A stretch of DNA of 64,000 nt from Funiculus sociatus GB2-C1 (GTDB lineage Bacteria; Cyanobacteriota; Cyanobacteriia; Cyanobacteriales; FACHB-T130). The position numbers and the translations under genes were made by a program. The DNA lies in contig NZ_JAMPKJ010000001.1 in assembly GCF_039962115.1 (NCBI RefSeq), positions 124,001-188,000 of the forward strand. The letters are read 5' to 3'. Numbering within the stretch: position 1 is the first letter of the stretch; each line of letters starts with the position of its first letter. Positions 1-8,724 of this stretch are shown piece by piece. The notes beneath the pieces are model-generated. The model made no database searches, was not told where the DNA came from, and saw only the letters and a list, made by a program, of their open reading frames with translations.

Positions 1-436
1 CATACAGCTTAAATTCAAACTTCAATCAGATTAATCCTAATCATGCACCAATCCCAGCACCACAACAAAATAGGCATTTTTATCAGTGACTTACATCACA
101 TTCAGCCACTATTGGGTCTACCTACCGTAGATATAGATTTTTGAGAGGTTAACTTGATGCTTTGCCGAAGCTATACAGTTACTTCACAAAAAATTCACAA
201 TATTGCCGCAAATTTGCTGAGCCATTTAAAGAGTTAGTCAAGATATGCTCTAATTGGGCGAAAATCTCTTAGCTTATAGGAGTATAGAGTATAGCCCCCA
301 AAATCAGGGTTTTGTCTAGGGTGCCTCTTGTTATCTAGCGTCTACTACATCACAGTTCAATTTGCAATCTACACTGACTTAACGAAACTAATATACACTT
401 AGCCCTAACATTTGCACGTAGGGGGGCTTTCTTGAC
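1..436. other. Intergenic region before the first gene
   Basis: No gene was recognised here. The only structure that stands out is a short stem, AGCCCTA at 401-407 pairing with TAGGGGGGCT ending at 428, followed by a short T-rich stretch. It ends 8 bases before the GTG start at 437, so it could be a terminator for a gene left of the window or a hairpin in the leader of the next gene. Confidence 0.4.
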
Positions 437-1717
437 GTGACTACCTGGACAGACTGTTACCATCGACAAACTAGCATTGAAGAGCAGCAGCTTTACGAGC
501 ATCTGCTTCACTGGGTACAAGAAGAGTCACCCAGTCGGATGATCGAGCGATTTCGTCAGCTATTTATGGATGGAGTGGGATACTCCGAGCCAAGAATTTG
601 GATGGCTCTGGAGAGGATTGCTAGTTCCAAGCAGGCTGAGCAGGAATTTCGGTTTATTATCAATCGCTGCTGCCACATTCTGATCAATCGCTGGCAGATG
701 CACCCGCAACTCCAAGCGTCTATCCCCGATTTGGTAGATATATTTGAGCATCCTCCAAGCGTGGGAACAGTTCGCTCTCGTTCAGCAAGACGCTTCCGAG
801 AACTGGTGAGGATTTTTAACCAGACGGAGCAATATCTGACGCTGCGCCGCCTAGCTCAAGTTATGACTGAAGCGGCAGAGGCGAGTGGCAATGGCTCTAA
901 GCCTTTGGGTAGCTTAATTCGCAGGTATCCCTACTTATACGAACATTGCCTGCTGAGTGAAGATAGTTCTTACGAACATCAGCAAACCGTCAGGGCAATT
1001 CAGTCTCGGATTCAGCGAGATTTTGAAGTTGATCTGTCTCAGTATGTGACTTATCAAGTGCGACGAGCGCAAATGTCACGTAAGACTTCCCCAGTCGGAG
1101 CTGAGCGAATTATACAGCCAGTACATAATCCAACGTTACTAAGCGATCGCGAACTGGGTGTTGCTCTCAAGCAATTTGTCGGCAAAGTCGAAGGCTCCCA
1201 TAGCTATCGGGATTTATCCCAAAGCTTCATTACCCATACTAGCCAGACACCCTCGTATAGAGCTTTTAAATGGGATTTATACGAATACTTGACATCTTCT
1301 ATTGACCCTGAATATGGCAAACGTCAGTTTAATGACCGATTGTATGCCCAACTGAAGAACACTTTGCCAAGTAGCGATTGTCAAAGACCCAGCGAATTTC
1401 TGATCGTGCGTACTTGCAGCCAGATTTTGAACTTCTTAGTAGTGGAAAGTCCGCAGCGACCGAATCACTATGTGTTTGTGGATCTGATTACCAACTTGGG
1501 GGCAACTTGCACAATCGGTATGCTTTTGAAAATCGTGCTACTGTGCCGCAAAGTCAAGCCCTATTTAGAAAAGCGATTTTCAATTCTTTTTAACCACTAT
1601 GAAGCTTACGCCAGGGATGGTGTACCGTGGTTAGTCAAATCTCTAGAAAATATGAATGTGGCTTTGAGTCTTCACTTTGGTGATGCTGATGTTTCCTGTC
1701 TGAGCCACATTATGTAA
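437..1717 (+). CDS. Hypothetical cyanobacterial protein, 426 aa
   Basis: I do not recognise a named domain. The protein looks soluble: no signal peptide, no membrane segment, and many Arg, Gln and Glu residues in helical stretches. The start is GTG at 437, directly after a small hairpin; there is no strong ribosome binding site. Codon use and an internal HIP1 site match the rest of the window, so it looks native rather than recently acquired. It stands alone, ahead of the RNA-binding protein gene on the same strand with about 240 bp between. A conserved cyanobacterial protein of unknown function is the best description; the reading frame itself is convincing because of its length and normal composition. 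Confidence 0.8.
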   Translation: MTTWTDCYHRQTSIEEQQLYEHLLHWVQEESPSRMIERFRQLFMDGVGYSEPRIWMALERIASSKQAEQEFRFIINRCCHILINRWQMHPQLQASIPDLVDIFEHPPSVGTVRSRSARRFRELVRIFNQTEQYLTLRRLAQVMTEAAEASGNGSKPLGSLIRRYPYLYEHCLLSEDSSYEHQQTVRAIQSRIQRDFEVDLSQYVTYQVRRAQMSRKTSPVGAERIIQPVHNPTLLSDRELGVALKQFVGKVEGSHSYRDLSQSFITHTSQTPSYRAFKWDLYEYLTSSIDPEYGKRQFNDRLYAQLKNTLPSSDCQRPSEFLIVRTCSQILNFLVVESPQRPNHYVFVDLITNLGATCTIGMLLKIVLLCRKVKPYLEKRFSILFNHYEAYARDGVPWLVKSLENMNVALSLHFGDADVSCLSHIM

Positions 1718-1811
1718 TTTAAAATCAGATTTGTTATTTTTTTTATTCGGTCGGGCGCACGAAGCGATCGCCACTTTTGTTAAATCCTGCAAAGTAGGCA
1801 GGTTAAGTTTA

Positions 1812-1838
1812 TTGTAATAAAATAGTTTGTGTTATAAT
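1812..1838 (+). promoter_or_regulatory. Candidate promoter of the RNA-binding protein gene
   Basis: A consensus -10 box TATAAT lies at 1833-1838, with TTGTAA at 1812-1817 as a possible -35 box at a short 15-bp spacing. This would give a leader of about 120 nt before the GTG at 1962. Long leaders are known for cold-induced cyanobacterial rbp genes, so the leader may be regulatory. Confidence 0.4.
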
Positions 1839-1961
1839 ATCGCTCGTGAATCTGGATCGGCGGAAAGCTTTGTTTAATGCACAGCAAGTTTATTTATCTG
1901 TGTCGGCAGGCAAACCTCCGAAACTGAGTCTCTCAAAATAGTGAATGTTGGAGTTATTTCC

Positions 1962-2279
1962 GTGTCGATATATGTAGGGAACCTATCCTACGAAGTTACG
2001 CAAGACGACCTCACATCTGTATTTACAGACTACGGAACCGTTAAACGGGTTCAATTGCCTACGGATCACGAAACAGGGCGGATGCGTGGCTTTGGGTTTG
2101 TTGAAATGGCAACAGATCCTGAAGAAGAAGCTGCGATTGAAGCTTTAGATGGAGCAGAATGGATGGGCCGCACCCTGAAAGTGAATAAAGCCAAACCCCG
2201 TGAAGATGGGGGCGGCGGCCGTCCTGCGGGAAGCCGGGGCGGCCCAGGGGGCGGAAAATTCTCTTCCCGGCGCTTTTGA
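1962..2279 (+). CDS. RRM-type RNA-binding protein (cyanobacterial Rbp family)
   Basis: This is a single RNA recognition motif of about 80 residues with a short Gly/Arg-rich tail, 105 aa in total. RNP2 (IYVGNLSY) is at residues 3-10 and RNP1 (RGFGFVEM) at about 42-49; these strands carry the aromatic residues that stack on RNA. The tail is rich in GGG and ends SSRRF. The reading frame is open from a GTG at 1941, but the GTG at 1962 begins the conserved MSIYVGNL sequence and is preferred. Cyanobacterial Rbp proteins of this layout are often cold-induced and bind mRNA. The rpsU gene follows on the same strand, a linkage known from Anabaena-type rbpA loci. A terminator-like hairpin lies just after the stop. 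Confidence 0.93.
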   Translation: MSIYVGNLSYEVTQDDLTSVFTDYGTVKRVQLPTDHETGRMRGFGFVEMATDPEEEAAIEALDGAEWMGRTLKVNKAKPREDGGGGRPAGSRGGPGGGKFSSRRF

Positions 2280-2283
2280 CTTG

Positions 2284-2322
2284 AAAGGGGACTGGGGATC
2301 ACAAATAAGCCAGCCCCCTTTT
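2284..2322 (+). terminator. Terminator-like hairpin after the RRM gene
   Basis: AAAGGGGACTGG at 2284-2295 pairs with CCAGCCCCCTTT at 2310-2321, with one mismatch, and is followed by only a short T stretch. It begins a few bases after the stop codon. It may terminate or attenuate read-through into rpsU. Confidence 0.6.
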
Positions 2323-2325
2323 GAG

Positions 2326-2809
2326 TCAAAATTGTGTAAAGATATGCCTGTCATTCGGCGACAACACTAGATGTGGTGTGAAATGGGATGCTGGGCGCTC
2401 GTGGTAAAATTAATGCAATTCAGGGCGGATTGGATTAAAGTGCGATCGCCCTTTGGGGGGTGGAGATATCTTAGGATAAAACCGACTGAATAATGGTAGG
2501 GCTGCTCCTGTAAGTCCTAGACCCGCTACAAAGCTAGAGCTAAACGCTTTGTACGGTAAAAGAAAGAGTAGGCAAAAAGCTTCAAATCAATAGCTACACT
2601 ACAGAAATGCTCTGCAAGTATGTAGGAAAGTCGGGAGACGGCACTGCCGGATTTACCCGAAGAATGGAAGATGGCTACTAAGAGTAGCTTCGCTAAGCTG
2701 CTCTAGGGAGCAAAAACCGCGATCCAAGTATTACAACATAGAACAAGTGGTCGTGGGTGACACTCACACTAACAGTCAATCAATCAACATTAGCGAGGAA
2801 TCAACAAGA
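2326..2809 (+). other. Long structured leader between the RRM gene and rpsU
   Basis: About 480 bp have no credible gene on either strand but hold several stems: TACAAAGC (2527-2534) with GCTTTGTA (2546-2553); a nested CGGG/CGGC...GCCG/CCCG stem near 2630-2660; and TAGCTTCGCTAAGCTGCT near 2687-2703. It may be a structured rpsU leader or hide a small RNA. No known riboswitch class was recognised. Confidence 0.35.
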
Positions 2810-2992
2810 ATGACCCAAGTGGTTTTAGGCGAAAATGAAGGAATAGAATCAGCACTGCGGCGCTTTAAGCGGCAAGTCTCCAAAGCGGGAATATTAGCAG
2901 ATGCAAGGTATCGGCGGCACTTTGAAACTCCCCTAGAGAAGCGTAAGCGCAAGGCAACTACTGCGCGCCGCAAAACAAGACGTTTTCGTTAA
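2810..2992 (+). CDS. rpsU: 30S ribosomal protein S21
   Basis: The 60-aa basic protein matches bS21: an N-terminal strand ([18 protein letters not shown]), a [10 protein letters not shown] segment, a [16 protein letters not shown] helix, and a very basic C-terminus rich in Lys and Arg. S21 sits on the small subunit near the 3' end of 16S rRNA and takes part in initiation. The frame is open further upstream, but the ATG at 2810 gives the family's normal length and N-terminus. It follows the RRM gene, the usual cyanobacterial neighbour, and converges on pth across a shared terminator. Confidence 0.95.
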   Translation: MTQVVLGENEGIESALRRFKRQVSKAGILADARYRRHFETPLEKRKRKATTARRKTRRFR

Positions 2993-3017
2993 GGCGACTC
3001 CTTTTAAGGCAAAAACC

Positions 3018-3078
3018 AATACGGTTCATTGAAGAATAGTTACAGGTTTTGGATTTTAACTTCTTCGTGAACCGTATT
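3018..3078. terminator. Bidirectional terminator between rpsU and pth
   Basis: AATACGGTTCA at 3018-3028 is an exact inverted copy of TGAACCGTATT at 3068-3078; inner bases GAAGAA and TTCTTC can extend the stem. CTTTTCT follows on the plus strand and GGTTTTTGCC on the minus strand, so it can serve both convergent genes. Confidence 0.75.
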
Positions 3079-3083
3079 CTTTT

Positions 3084-3737
3084 CTAAGGCGAATTGGGGA
3101 TAACAGAGCGGTTATTGAAAAGACTCATAGCCTTCTCAACCCCTTGCTTGAGGCTTACTTCCACTGACTGAGTTACCAGTTGCAGGACATCAGACAAAAC
3201 TTGATTTTCAGCAGAGGAAAATTTACCCAGGACGTGAGCAACCGTGTCCTGTTCTGCTTTGGTTTTGCCAATACCGATCCGCAGACGGGGGAAATCTTGA
3301 CTACCGAGATGGGCGATCGCTGACTTCATCCCGTTGTGTCCGCCAGCCGAACCCGAAAGGCGCAGGCGAATCTTCCCTAGAGGTAAATCCATATCGTCGT
3401 AAATCACCAGCACCGACTCTGGGGGAATCTTATACCAATCAACACAAGCGCGAATTGCCTGTCCTGAGAGATTCATGTAAGTGAGGGGCTTAAGTAATCT
3501 TATCTTGTCTCCGTGTAATCCGCGCCCTTCGCCAAACTGCGCCTGGAACTTGCGATTTTCACTCAAAGGAATTTGCCAAGAACGGGCCAGGACATCAACC
3601 GCATCAAAACCAATGTTGTGCCGCGTTTTGTCATACTTAGGTTCTGGATTCCCCAAACCAACAATCAACTGGGGAATTACTAAAGCGGGTGTTGCATCTG
3701 GGTTATCAGCGGTCATTTGTCTATTGTTCATTGTCAA
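3084..3737 (-). CDS. pth: Peptidyl-tRNA hydrolase
   Basis: This enzyme releases tRNA from peptidyl-tRNAs that drop off the ribosome. The 217-aa protein has the Pth landmarks in order: LIVGLGNPEPKYDKTRHNIG (the Asn of GLGNP and the catalytic His of RHNIG), the LLKPLTYMNLSG segment, YDDMDLPLGKIRLR with its catalytic-site Asp, GGHNGMKS, and FPRLRIGIG. About 20 extra residues precede the core, so the true start may be a little downstream of 3737. hemJ lies 40 bp upstream on the same strand, so the two may be cotranscribed. Confidence 0.96.
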   Translation of the reverse strand: MTMNNRQMTADNPDATPALVIPQLIVGLGNPEPKYDKTRHNIGFDAVDVLARSWQIPLSENRKFQAQFGEGRGLHGDKIRLLKPLTYMNLSGQAIRACVDWYKIPPESVLVIYDDMDLPLGKIRLRLSGSAGGHNGMKSAIAHLGSQDFPRLRIGIGKTKAEQDTVAHVLGKFSSAENQVLSDVLQLVTQSVEVSLKQGVEKAMSLFNNRSVIPNSP

Positions 3738-3777
3738 TTGCTAGTAATCACTAAACGGTAGCGATCGCACCCTCGTT

Positions 3778-4365
3778 TTATATTGTTTGTTGCGCCTCTT
3801 GTTGGGGAACCTCATTCTGGAGTTTTTCTTGATCCCGCTTACGCTTTTTCGCATACAACTGAATAGTAGCTGCCATAGTAATAATTAAACCCACGACCGT
3901 CCAAGTGGTGATATCTAAAGGCAGACTATTTTTAAACACAGCCAGCAAAACAATTACAACTAGCAGTAAAGTAGGGGCTTCATTCAAAGCCCGTAACTGC
4001 TGACTACTCCAAGTGCATCGATCTTCGGCTAACTGTTTGAGGAGACGACCACAATAATGATGGTAGCCAATTAAAACAACCACCAAACCGAGTTTGATAT
4101 GCAACCAAGTTTGCTTGAGAACTTCAGGTTCAGTAGTAACGATACCAATCGCCATCGCTACCGTCACTATCATTCCTGGTGTCGTGATGATTTTGTAAAG
4201 GCGTTTTTCCATAATCTGATACTGATTCTTCAGAATCGTTTGGGCAGGTTCTGGCTGCTCACCCGCCTCTACGTGATAGATAAAGAGACGTACCAGGTAA
4301 AACAAGCCTGCAAACCAGACCACAAAGCCGACAATGTGAAAAGCCTTATACCAGAAATAAGCCAT
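3778..4365 (-). CDS. hemJ: Protoporphyrinogen IX oxidase HemJ
   Basis: HemJ oxidises protoporphyrinogen IX to protoporphyrin IX, the branch precursor of haem and chlorophyll, in the membrane. The 195-aa protein opens with the family signature YFWYKAFHIVGFVVWFAGL, then FYLVRLFIYH; His in the first helix is conserved. A second helix follows MEKRLYKIITTPGMI, then a WLHIKLGLV helix and a late LPLDITTWTVVGLIITM helix, giving four membrane segments. Length and layout match the UPF0093/HemJ family, the usual cyanobacterial form of this enzyme. The C-terminus has a Lys/Arg/Glu-rich tail. It lies between the DUF2811 gene and pth on the same strand. Confidence 0.92.
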   Translation of the reverse strand: MAYFWYKAFHIVGFVVWFAGLFYLVRLFIYHVEAGEQPEPAQTILKNQYQIMEKRLYKIITTPGMIVTVAMAIGIVTTEPEVLKQTWLHIKLGLVVVLIGYHHYCGRLLKQLAEDRCTWSSQQLRALNEAPTLLLVVIVLLAVFKNSLPLDITTWTVVGLIITMAATIQLYAKKRKRDQEKLQNEVPQQEAQQTI

Positions 4366-4431
4366 TTATCGTGTCCTCTACAGTCAAATCCGACAATATC
4401 AACAAGTTTTTGTTAGATCCAGCGCTATTTC

Positions 4432-4656
4432 TCAAACTGTATGCTGGAAAAGGGTTTCCAGATAAACCCGTGCTGCTTTGCGATAACTTTGCGAAGCTTC
4501 TGGGCTGTTGCCATTACCATTTTGCAGCAAGAATAGGGACAGCGCTGCGGCAAAAACGCGATCGTGATCCCAATCAGGATGAGTTTCTAGGTAGTTTTTG
4601 AGAGATTCGTGTAGTTCTTCAGGGATTTCTGCCAGGATACTGATTGTTGCGTTCAT
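4432..4656 (-). CDS. DUF2811 family small protein
   Basis: The 74-aa protein matches the small cyanobacterial family I know as DUF2811: MNATISILAEIPEELHESL, then THPDWDHDRVFAAALSLFLLQNG. The N-terminal strand followed by two helices resembles a ribbon-helix-helix fold, so DNA binding is possible but not shown. There is no signal peptide or membrane segment. hemJ starts 66 bp downstream on the same strand. A 16-bp perfect palindrome lies about 50 bp upstream of the start and could be an operator. Confidence 0.8.
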   Translation of the reverse strand: MNATISILAEIPEELHESLKNYLETHPDWDHDRVFAAALSLFLLQNGNGNSPEASQSYRKAARVYLETLFQHTV

Positions 4657-4705
4657 AGAACTCCTTTCTGTGGTCTGTGGCCTGTGGTCAGCTAAGAGTT
4701 GGAAA

Positions 4706-4721
4706 GTTGAAACGTTTCAAC
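4706..4721. promoter_or_regulatory. 16-bp perfect palindrome upstream of the DUF2811 gene
   Basis: GTTGAAACGTTTCAAC is a perfect palindrome 50 bp before the DUF2811 start on the minus strand. The size and position suit an operator for a dimeric repressor, possibly self-regulation if the DUF2811 protein binds DNA. No regulator can be named from the sequence. Confidence 0.35.
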
Positions 4722-4950
4722 GCTTACGGACAACTGACTGTCGCATCATTGTCGGCTTCTCTTCCCCACCCTGTCAATGCTGCGAAATGTTACAGTCACC
4801 TGTACGCAAAAAAAATATTCACGAGAGAATCAGCTTTTTCGGCCGCTTTTTGTTACCTATCTTTACTAAAACTCAGTCCATCCCAGGCGAGTCAGTATCT
4901 TTTTAAAAATCCCCACTAGAACAGCAAGACCCGATCCGACCGTTAAACCC

Positions 4951-5024
4951 TGTGGAAAACTTCTCTTAACCTGTGGAAAAAGTTGAACGGCTTTGTGGAA
5001 ACGTTGGGGAATAGGTGGGGAAAA
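4951..5024. promoter_or_regulatory. Cluster of DnaA-box-like sites
   Basis: TGTGGAAAA occurs at 4951-4959 and 4972-4980, TGTGGAAAC at 4994-5002, and the weaker GGTGGGGAAAA at 5014-5024. On the other strand the first two read TTTTCCACA, the form of DnaA box reported for cyanobacteria. The first three start 21 and 22 bp apart, two helical turns, all in the same orientation. An AT-rich stretch follows to about 5070. It could be a DnaA-binding regulatory cluster or part of a replication origin. Confidence 0.45.
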
Positions 5025-5207
5025 TTTGGGTTAAAGATAAGAATTGCAAAGTCATCAATTATTATTAGTCTGTAGCACAGGCGCGATGTCTGTGGCATTA
5101 GTTATTAACAAGTTTTCGGTAATTAGGGCGAAAATGTGACAAAAATTGCCAAATGGCGATTCGGGGCGTGAGAGCCATATTCAGGCTGAATACCGCCGTG
5201 TTCGCCC

Positions 5208-6872
5208 CTAAGCTGCTGAATGAGCTTCAATTGAGAGGGTGTGACCCAAAGCAGCAAAAACATGGCGTTGCTCGAACAGGGTGACTAGATCGGTGTTGAT
5301 TTTGCTTTGAGCTGCTTCTGCTCTGAGAATGGCGATCGCGTTTTCAACAGGCAATCGACGTTTATAAGGGCGATCGCTTGCTGTGAGTGCATCGTAAATA
5401 TCTGCAATCGTCAAAATCTGGGTTTGAATGGGAATTTCTGCCTGTGTTAAGGCTTGGGGATAGCCACTACCATCGAGTTTTTCGTGATGCAAAGCAGCAA
5501 TTAGGGGAACGTTTTTTAGATGCTTTGTCCAGGGAATTCGCTTGAGAAATTCGTAGGTGTGGGTGACGTGGGCTTCGATTATCGAGCGCTCTGCGGTTGT
5601 CAAATTACCTCTAGGCACCATAAGTTGAGACAATTCTTGAGGTGACATCAGCGGCTTCATGTCACCATCAACATCTTGATAGGTGTATTCAGACAACTCT
5701 CTGAGTCGTTCTGGAAGCTCTTGGGCTAGAATATGGGGTTCGTTTGCCTCTAGTAATAGCTGCCAATATTCATTGAGTTTAGCGATCGCATCTTCAACTT
5801 GGCTATCTAATTGTTGCAGTTGTTGGCAGTGGGAACAGACGTTTTCCGAATCATTGTGGCGGTGGCTGGGATGCTCAATTAAATATTTAAACTTACTCTG
5901 GGCGCATTCCATTTCTAAGGTGCGCTGCGCTACCGCAAAGCGGTTCCGAATCACCTCCAGCTGCGCTGGATAAAGTTTTTTCTGCTTGCCTAAAATAGCT
6001 TCTGGTGTACTTACTTTGCCAAAGTCATGCAACAGTGCTGCATAACGAATTTCTTGGATTTGGCGATCGCTAAAATAAATCAACCGCAATGGCCCTGTGG
6101 TGACTGTACTCGCTTCTTGAGCCAGACGCACCACCAAGTCTGCAACTCGCTCAGAATGCCCCGATGTTGTGGGATCTCGCGCTTCAATAATCTGAACAGA
6201 AGCTCTAACAAAGCCCTCGAAGAGATTTTCAATACTCTTTTGTAATTGATTGCGTTCAATAGAGATCGCCGCCTGAGAAGCAAGACTTCGCACAACGTAT
6301 TCTTCCCACGCCGAATAAGGTTGAGTAACATCCCGCACATTTTCCGGAGTTACAACCGCATTAATATTAATCTTGCGATTGATCAGCTGAAGCACCCCGA
6401 TAATTTCTCCTTCAGCGTCTTGCATTGGCAGCACCAACACTGAGCGCGTGTGGTAGGGAATGCTCAGGTCAAAACTGCGATCCAGCTGGTAGGGAACATC
6501 TGGAGGTAAATTATAAGCATCTGGCAAATTTAAGCTTTCACCCGTCAGCGCCACGTACCCTGCCAAACTTTTTGGAGTTAACGGCACGCAGAACTCTCGA
6601 AAGGAATCGCTCGATCGAGAATCATTCTGTGCTACCTTAAATACCAACTTGGGAGTGTCTTCAGTTCGATCTATTAAATAAACACTTCCCGCATCGCTAC
6701 AAGTAATCTCGCGACTCTTAGATAAAATCAGATTTAGTAATTCTCCTAAATCTTGACTGCCCGAAAGTGCTGTCCCTATCGCCAAAAGTTGCTCGATTAG
6801 CTCTGCTGGTTGCTCTATTTGGGGCAGATACATCTGGTTTTTAGCTGTCGTCTGGCAATGGGAAATTATCAT
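5208..6872 (-). CDS. GAF and HD-GYP domain protein, likely cyclic di-GMP phosphodiesterase
   Basis: Residues of about 25-215 form a GAF sensor domain (LAIGTALSGSQDLGELLNLI through ASQAAISIERNQL). The C-terminal half is an HD-GYP domain, which hydrolyses cyclic di-GMP to pGpG or GMP. The metal and signature residues are present: HSERVADL, the HD pair in LLHDFGKVSTPE, a later EAHVTHTYEFL, and the full HHEKLDGSGYP motif with the following DIYDALTASDRPYKR. Between the first HD motif and the HHE motif there is an insert of about 110 residues carrying two Cys-containing stretches (SENVCSHCQQL). No receiver domain is present. It stands alone on the minus strand, with a long DnaA-box-containing region downstream and 510 bp upstream. 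Confidence 0.92.
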   Translation of the reverse strand: MIISHCQTTAKNQMYLPQIEQPAELIEQLLAIGTALSGSQDLGELLNLILSKSREITCSDAGSVYLIDRTEDTPKLVFKVAQNDSRSSDSFREFCVPLTPKSLAGYVALTGESLNLPDAYNLPPDVPYQLDRSFDLSIPYHTRSVLVLPMQDAEGEIIGVLQLINRKININAVVTPENVRDVTQPYSAWEEYVVRSLASQAAISIERNQLQKSIENLFEGFVRASVQIIEARDPTTSGHSERVADLVVRLAQEASTVTTGPLRLIYFSDRQIQEIRYAALLHDFGKVSTPEAILGKQKKLYPAQLEVIRNRFAVAQRTLEMECAQSKFKYLIEHPSHRHNDSENVCSHCQQLQQLDSQVEDAIAKLNEYWQLLLEANEPHILAQELPERLRELSEYTYQDVDGDMKPLMSPQELSQLMVPRGNLTTAERSIIEAHVTHTYEFLKRIPWTKHLKNVPLIAALHHEKLDGSGYPQALTQAEIPIQTQILTIADIYDALTASDRPYKRRLPVENAIAILRAEAAQSKINTDLVTLFEQRHVFAALGHTLSIEAHSAA

Positions 6873-7383
6873 AATTATTGCACCCTTTGATTACAGTCAA
6901 GTTATTTTACTTATAAAAATTTTCCCCTGCTCAACTTCTAGCTAAGCGATGGGCAAAGATCGGTTTATTTTTGCCGTCTTTGATTTCATCTGTTAACCTA
7001 CTAATATCTCAGCTTGATTTTCCGCGTTAAGCACTCAATGCTTCTTATATTACTATCATCTGCTATTAGCCATCATCTGTTAGCATAATTTTTAAAGAAA
7101 TGATGAAACATTAACAATTAATTATAAAGAATAAATATTTTTTTAAGGGGCGCAAAAAAGAACAAGTAAAATTAGGGAAAGGAAAACTTTATCCTCTCAG
7201 GATATTTCAATATATGAAAATTGTAAATTACTTAACTGTCTTCCTTTCCTGATCCGCCGGGGCGCGAATATTAGTTGGAGGACGTTTCGTAATTTACGCG
7301 CTATGCCTCCCTCCACCAATCCGAGTACAGATATGGTAGGGGACTCCTTGCTATTCAAGTTGAATTATGTCTACCTACTTATA
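6873..7383. other. Intergenic region, no gene seen
   Basis: About 510 bp, AT-rich between 7000 and 7150, without a convincing reading frame or long inverted repeat. It contains the upstream region of the HD-GYP gene at its left end and the sequence beyond the DUF3082 stop at its right end. Confidence 0.5.
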
Positions 7384-7719
7384 CTATTGAGTTGGTGGTG
7401 GTGTCCGGTTTGTCAGGCGTTGAAACGTAATTTGAATAGCTAAGGCAAGAAGACCAAGAGTTACTAAACCAAAGATACATGTTCCCAGTGCGCTCATACC
7501 AACAACGAGAGTACGAACAGCGATCGCAATATTGATCGCAGTAACGTTATCTGATGAAATAGGCTTAGCGGCAAAAGTTTGAGAAATCGAGACGGTGAGC
7601 AAGTAGAGGCAATATGCCATTCCTCCTGCAATCAACGCCCCAGTCAAACAGCGTAGAGGAGTCGTTGGTGTTTCGGCTGGTTGGACAACTGGATTTTGTG
7701 TAGGAGTAGGGTCAGTCAT
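7384..7719 (-). CDS. DUF3082 family membrane protein
   Basis: The 111-aa protein has a Pro/Thr-rich N-terminal tail of about 20 residues, then two hydrophobic helices (LIAGGMAYCLYLLTVSIS and a long LVVGMSALGTCIFGLVTLGL stretch), and a short polar C-terminus. This matches the small cyanobacterial family DUF3082, whose role is unknown. It starts 5 bp after the ispE stop, so it is almost certainly cotranscribed with rsmA and ispE. That placement is common in cyanobacteria but does not reveal its job. Confidence 0.8.
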   Translation of the reverse strand: MTDPTPTQNPVVQPAETPTTPLRCLTGALIAGGMAYCLYLLTVSISQTFAAKPISSDNVTAINIAIAVRTLVVGMSALGTCIFGLVTLGLLALAIQITFQRLTNRTPPPTQ

Positions 7720-7724
7720 AAATT

Positions 7725-8669
7725 TTAAGTTGAAACATGAATACCGTTAGTTGTTACCCCAGTCACCCACAAGTCTAAATTGGGGTCAAGAATTGACTGT
7801 CTAACTTGCTGCTGTACCTGTTGTGCTTGGGCTTCTGTTTCGCAGAGTGCAAATACTGTTGGCCCGGAACCCGACATCATGGTTCCCAAGACACCAGCAC
7901 TGATGAAAGCTTCCCGCAGTCGCAATACTTGGGGATACTCTGGCAATACGACTTTCTCTAGGTCATTGTGCAGCAGTTGACCGATTTTTGCTCCATCTTT
8001 ATTGTAGATAGCTCGCACCATTGGCCCAGAATGTACTCGTTCCCTGCGTGCTTCCAAACTATCAGCATCCCTAACGTAGGAACTGAGATATTGCTGTCGG
8101 TAAGTTTGGTAAGCCCACGGAGTGTAAACCGCAAGATTGCGGTACTTGCCCAAGACGACATAGAGACGATCCAAATTAGGCAGAGGAGAAAGTTCCTCAC
8201 CCCGCCCAGTTGCCAGTGCTGTGCCGCCTGCGATACAAAAAGGAACATCTGAGCCAATTTTTGCAGCCAATTCTTGCAATTCCGACTGAGTGAGTCCCAG
8301 ATGCCACAGCAAATCTATCCCGACGATAACAGCTGCGGCATTGCTAGATCCGCCAGCGAGTCCAGCCCCCACGGGAATTTGTTTTTCTATGGCAATTTCA
8401 ACGCCGCCATACTGGGCAAAGGCTTCGGGAAATTTTACTGCCATCAACTCTGCCGCGCGGTAAGCAAGATTACTTTTGTCTTGCGGCACTTCGGGATGAT
8501 CGCATTGGACGCGGATGATTTCGGTGCTAAGCGATCGCAAATTTATGCGATCGCTTAAGCCGATGCTTTGCAGCACCATTACCAGTTCGTGATAACCATC
8601 CGGGCGATCGCCGATAATTTCCAGGTACAGATTAATTTTGGCTGGGGAAATCAGGGAGTAGGAACGCAT
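7725..8669 (-). CDS. ispE: 4-diphosphocytidyl-2-C-methyl-D-erythritol kinase
   Basis: IspE phosphorylates CDP-methylerythritol at the 2-hydroxyl in the MEP pathway, which supplies isoprenoids for carotenoids, the phytol of chlorophyll and quinones. It is a GHMP kinase: the N-terminus [20 protein letters not shown] holds the catalytic Lys and Asp region, and [14 protein letters not shown] is the ATP loop. The C-terminal [12 protein letters not shown] motif is also conserved. The frame is open from a GTG at 8696, but ATG at 8669 gives [14 protein letters not shown], the usual start. It lies 55 bp after rsmA and 5 bp before the DUF3082 gene. Confidence 0.96.
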   Translation of the reverse strand: MRSYSLISPAKINLYLEIIGDRPDGYHELVMVLQSIGLSDRINLRSLSTEIIRVQCDHPEVPQDKSNLAYRAAELMAVKFPEAFAQYGGVEIAIEKQIPVGAGLAGGSSNAAAVIVGIDLLWHLGLTQSELQELAAKIGSDVPFCIAGGTALATGRGEELSPLPNLDRLYVVLGKYRNLAVYTPWAYQTYRQQYLSSYVRDADSLEARRERVHSGPMVRAIYNKDGAKIGQLLHNDLEKVVLPEYPQVLRLREAFISAGVLGTMMSGSGPTVFALCETEAQAQQVQQQVRQSILDPNLDLWVTGVTTNGIHVST

Positions 8670-8724
8670 AGTGTAGTCGGTAAGGGATGCCCGCACCCAG
8701 GAAGGGTGGCGGCGACTTTAGTTG

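Noticed and set aside
2066-2354. Two Pro/Arg-rich frames antisense to the RRM gene
   Set aside because: Their composition is the mirror of the Gly-rich tail of the RRM protein, and they lack a start signal.
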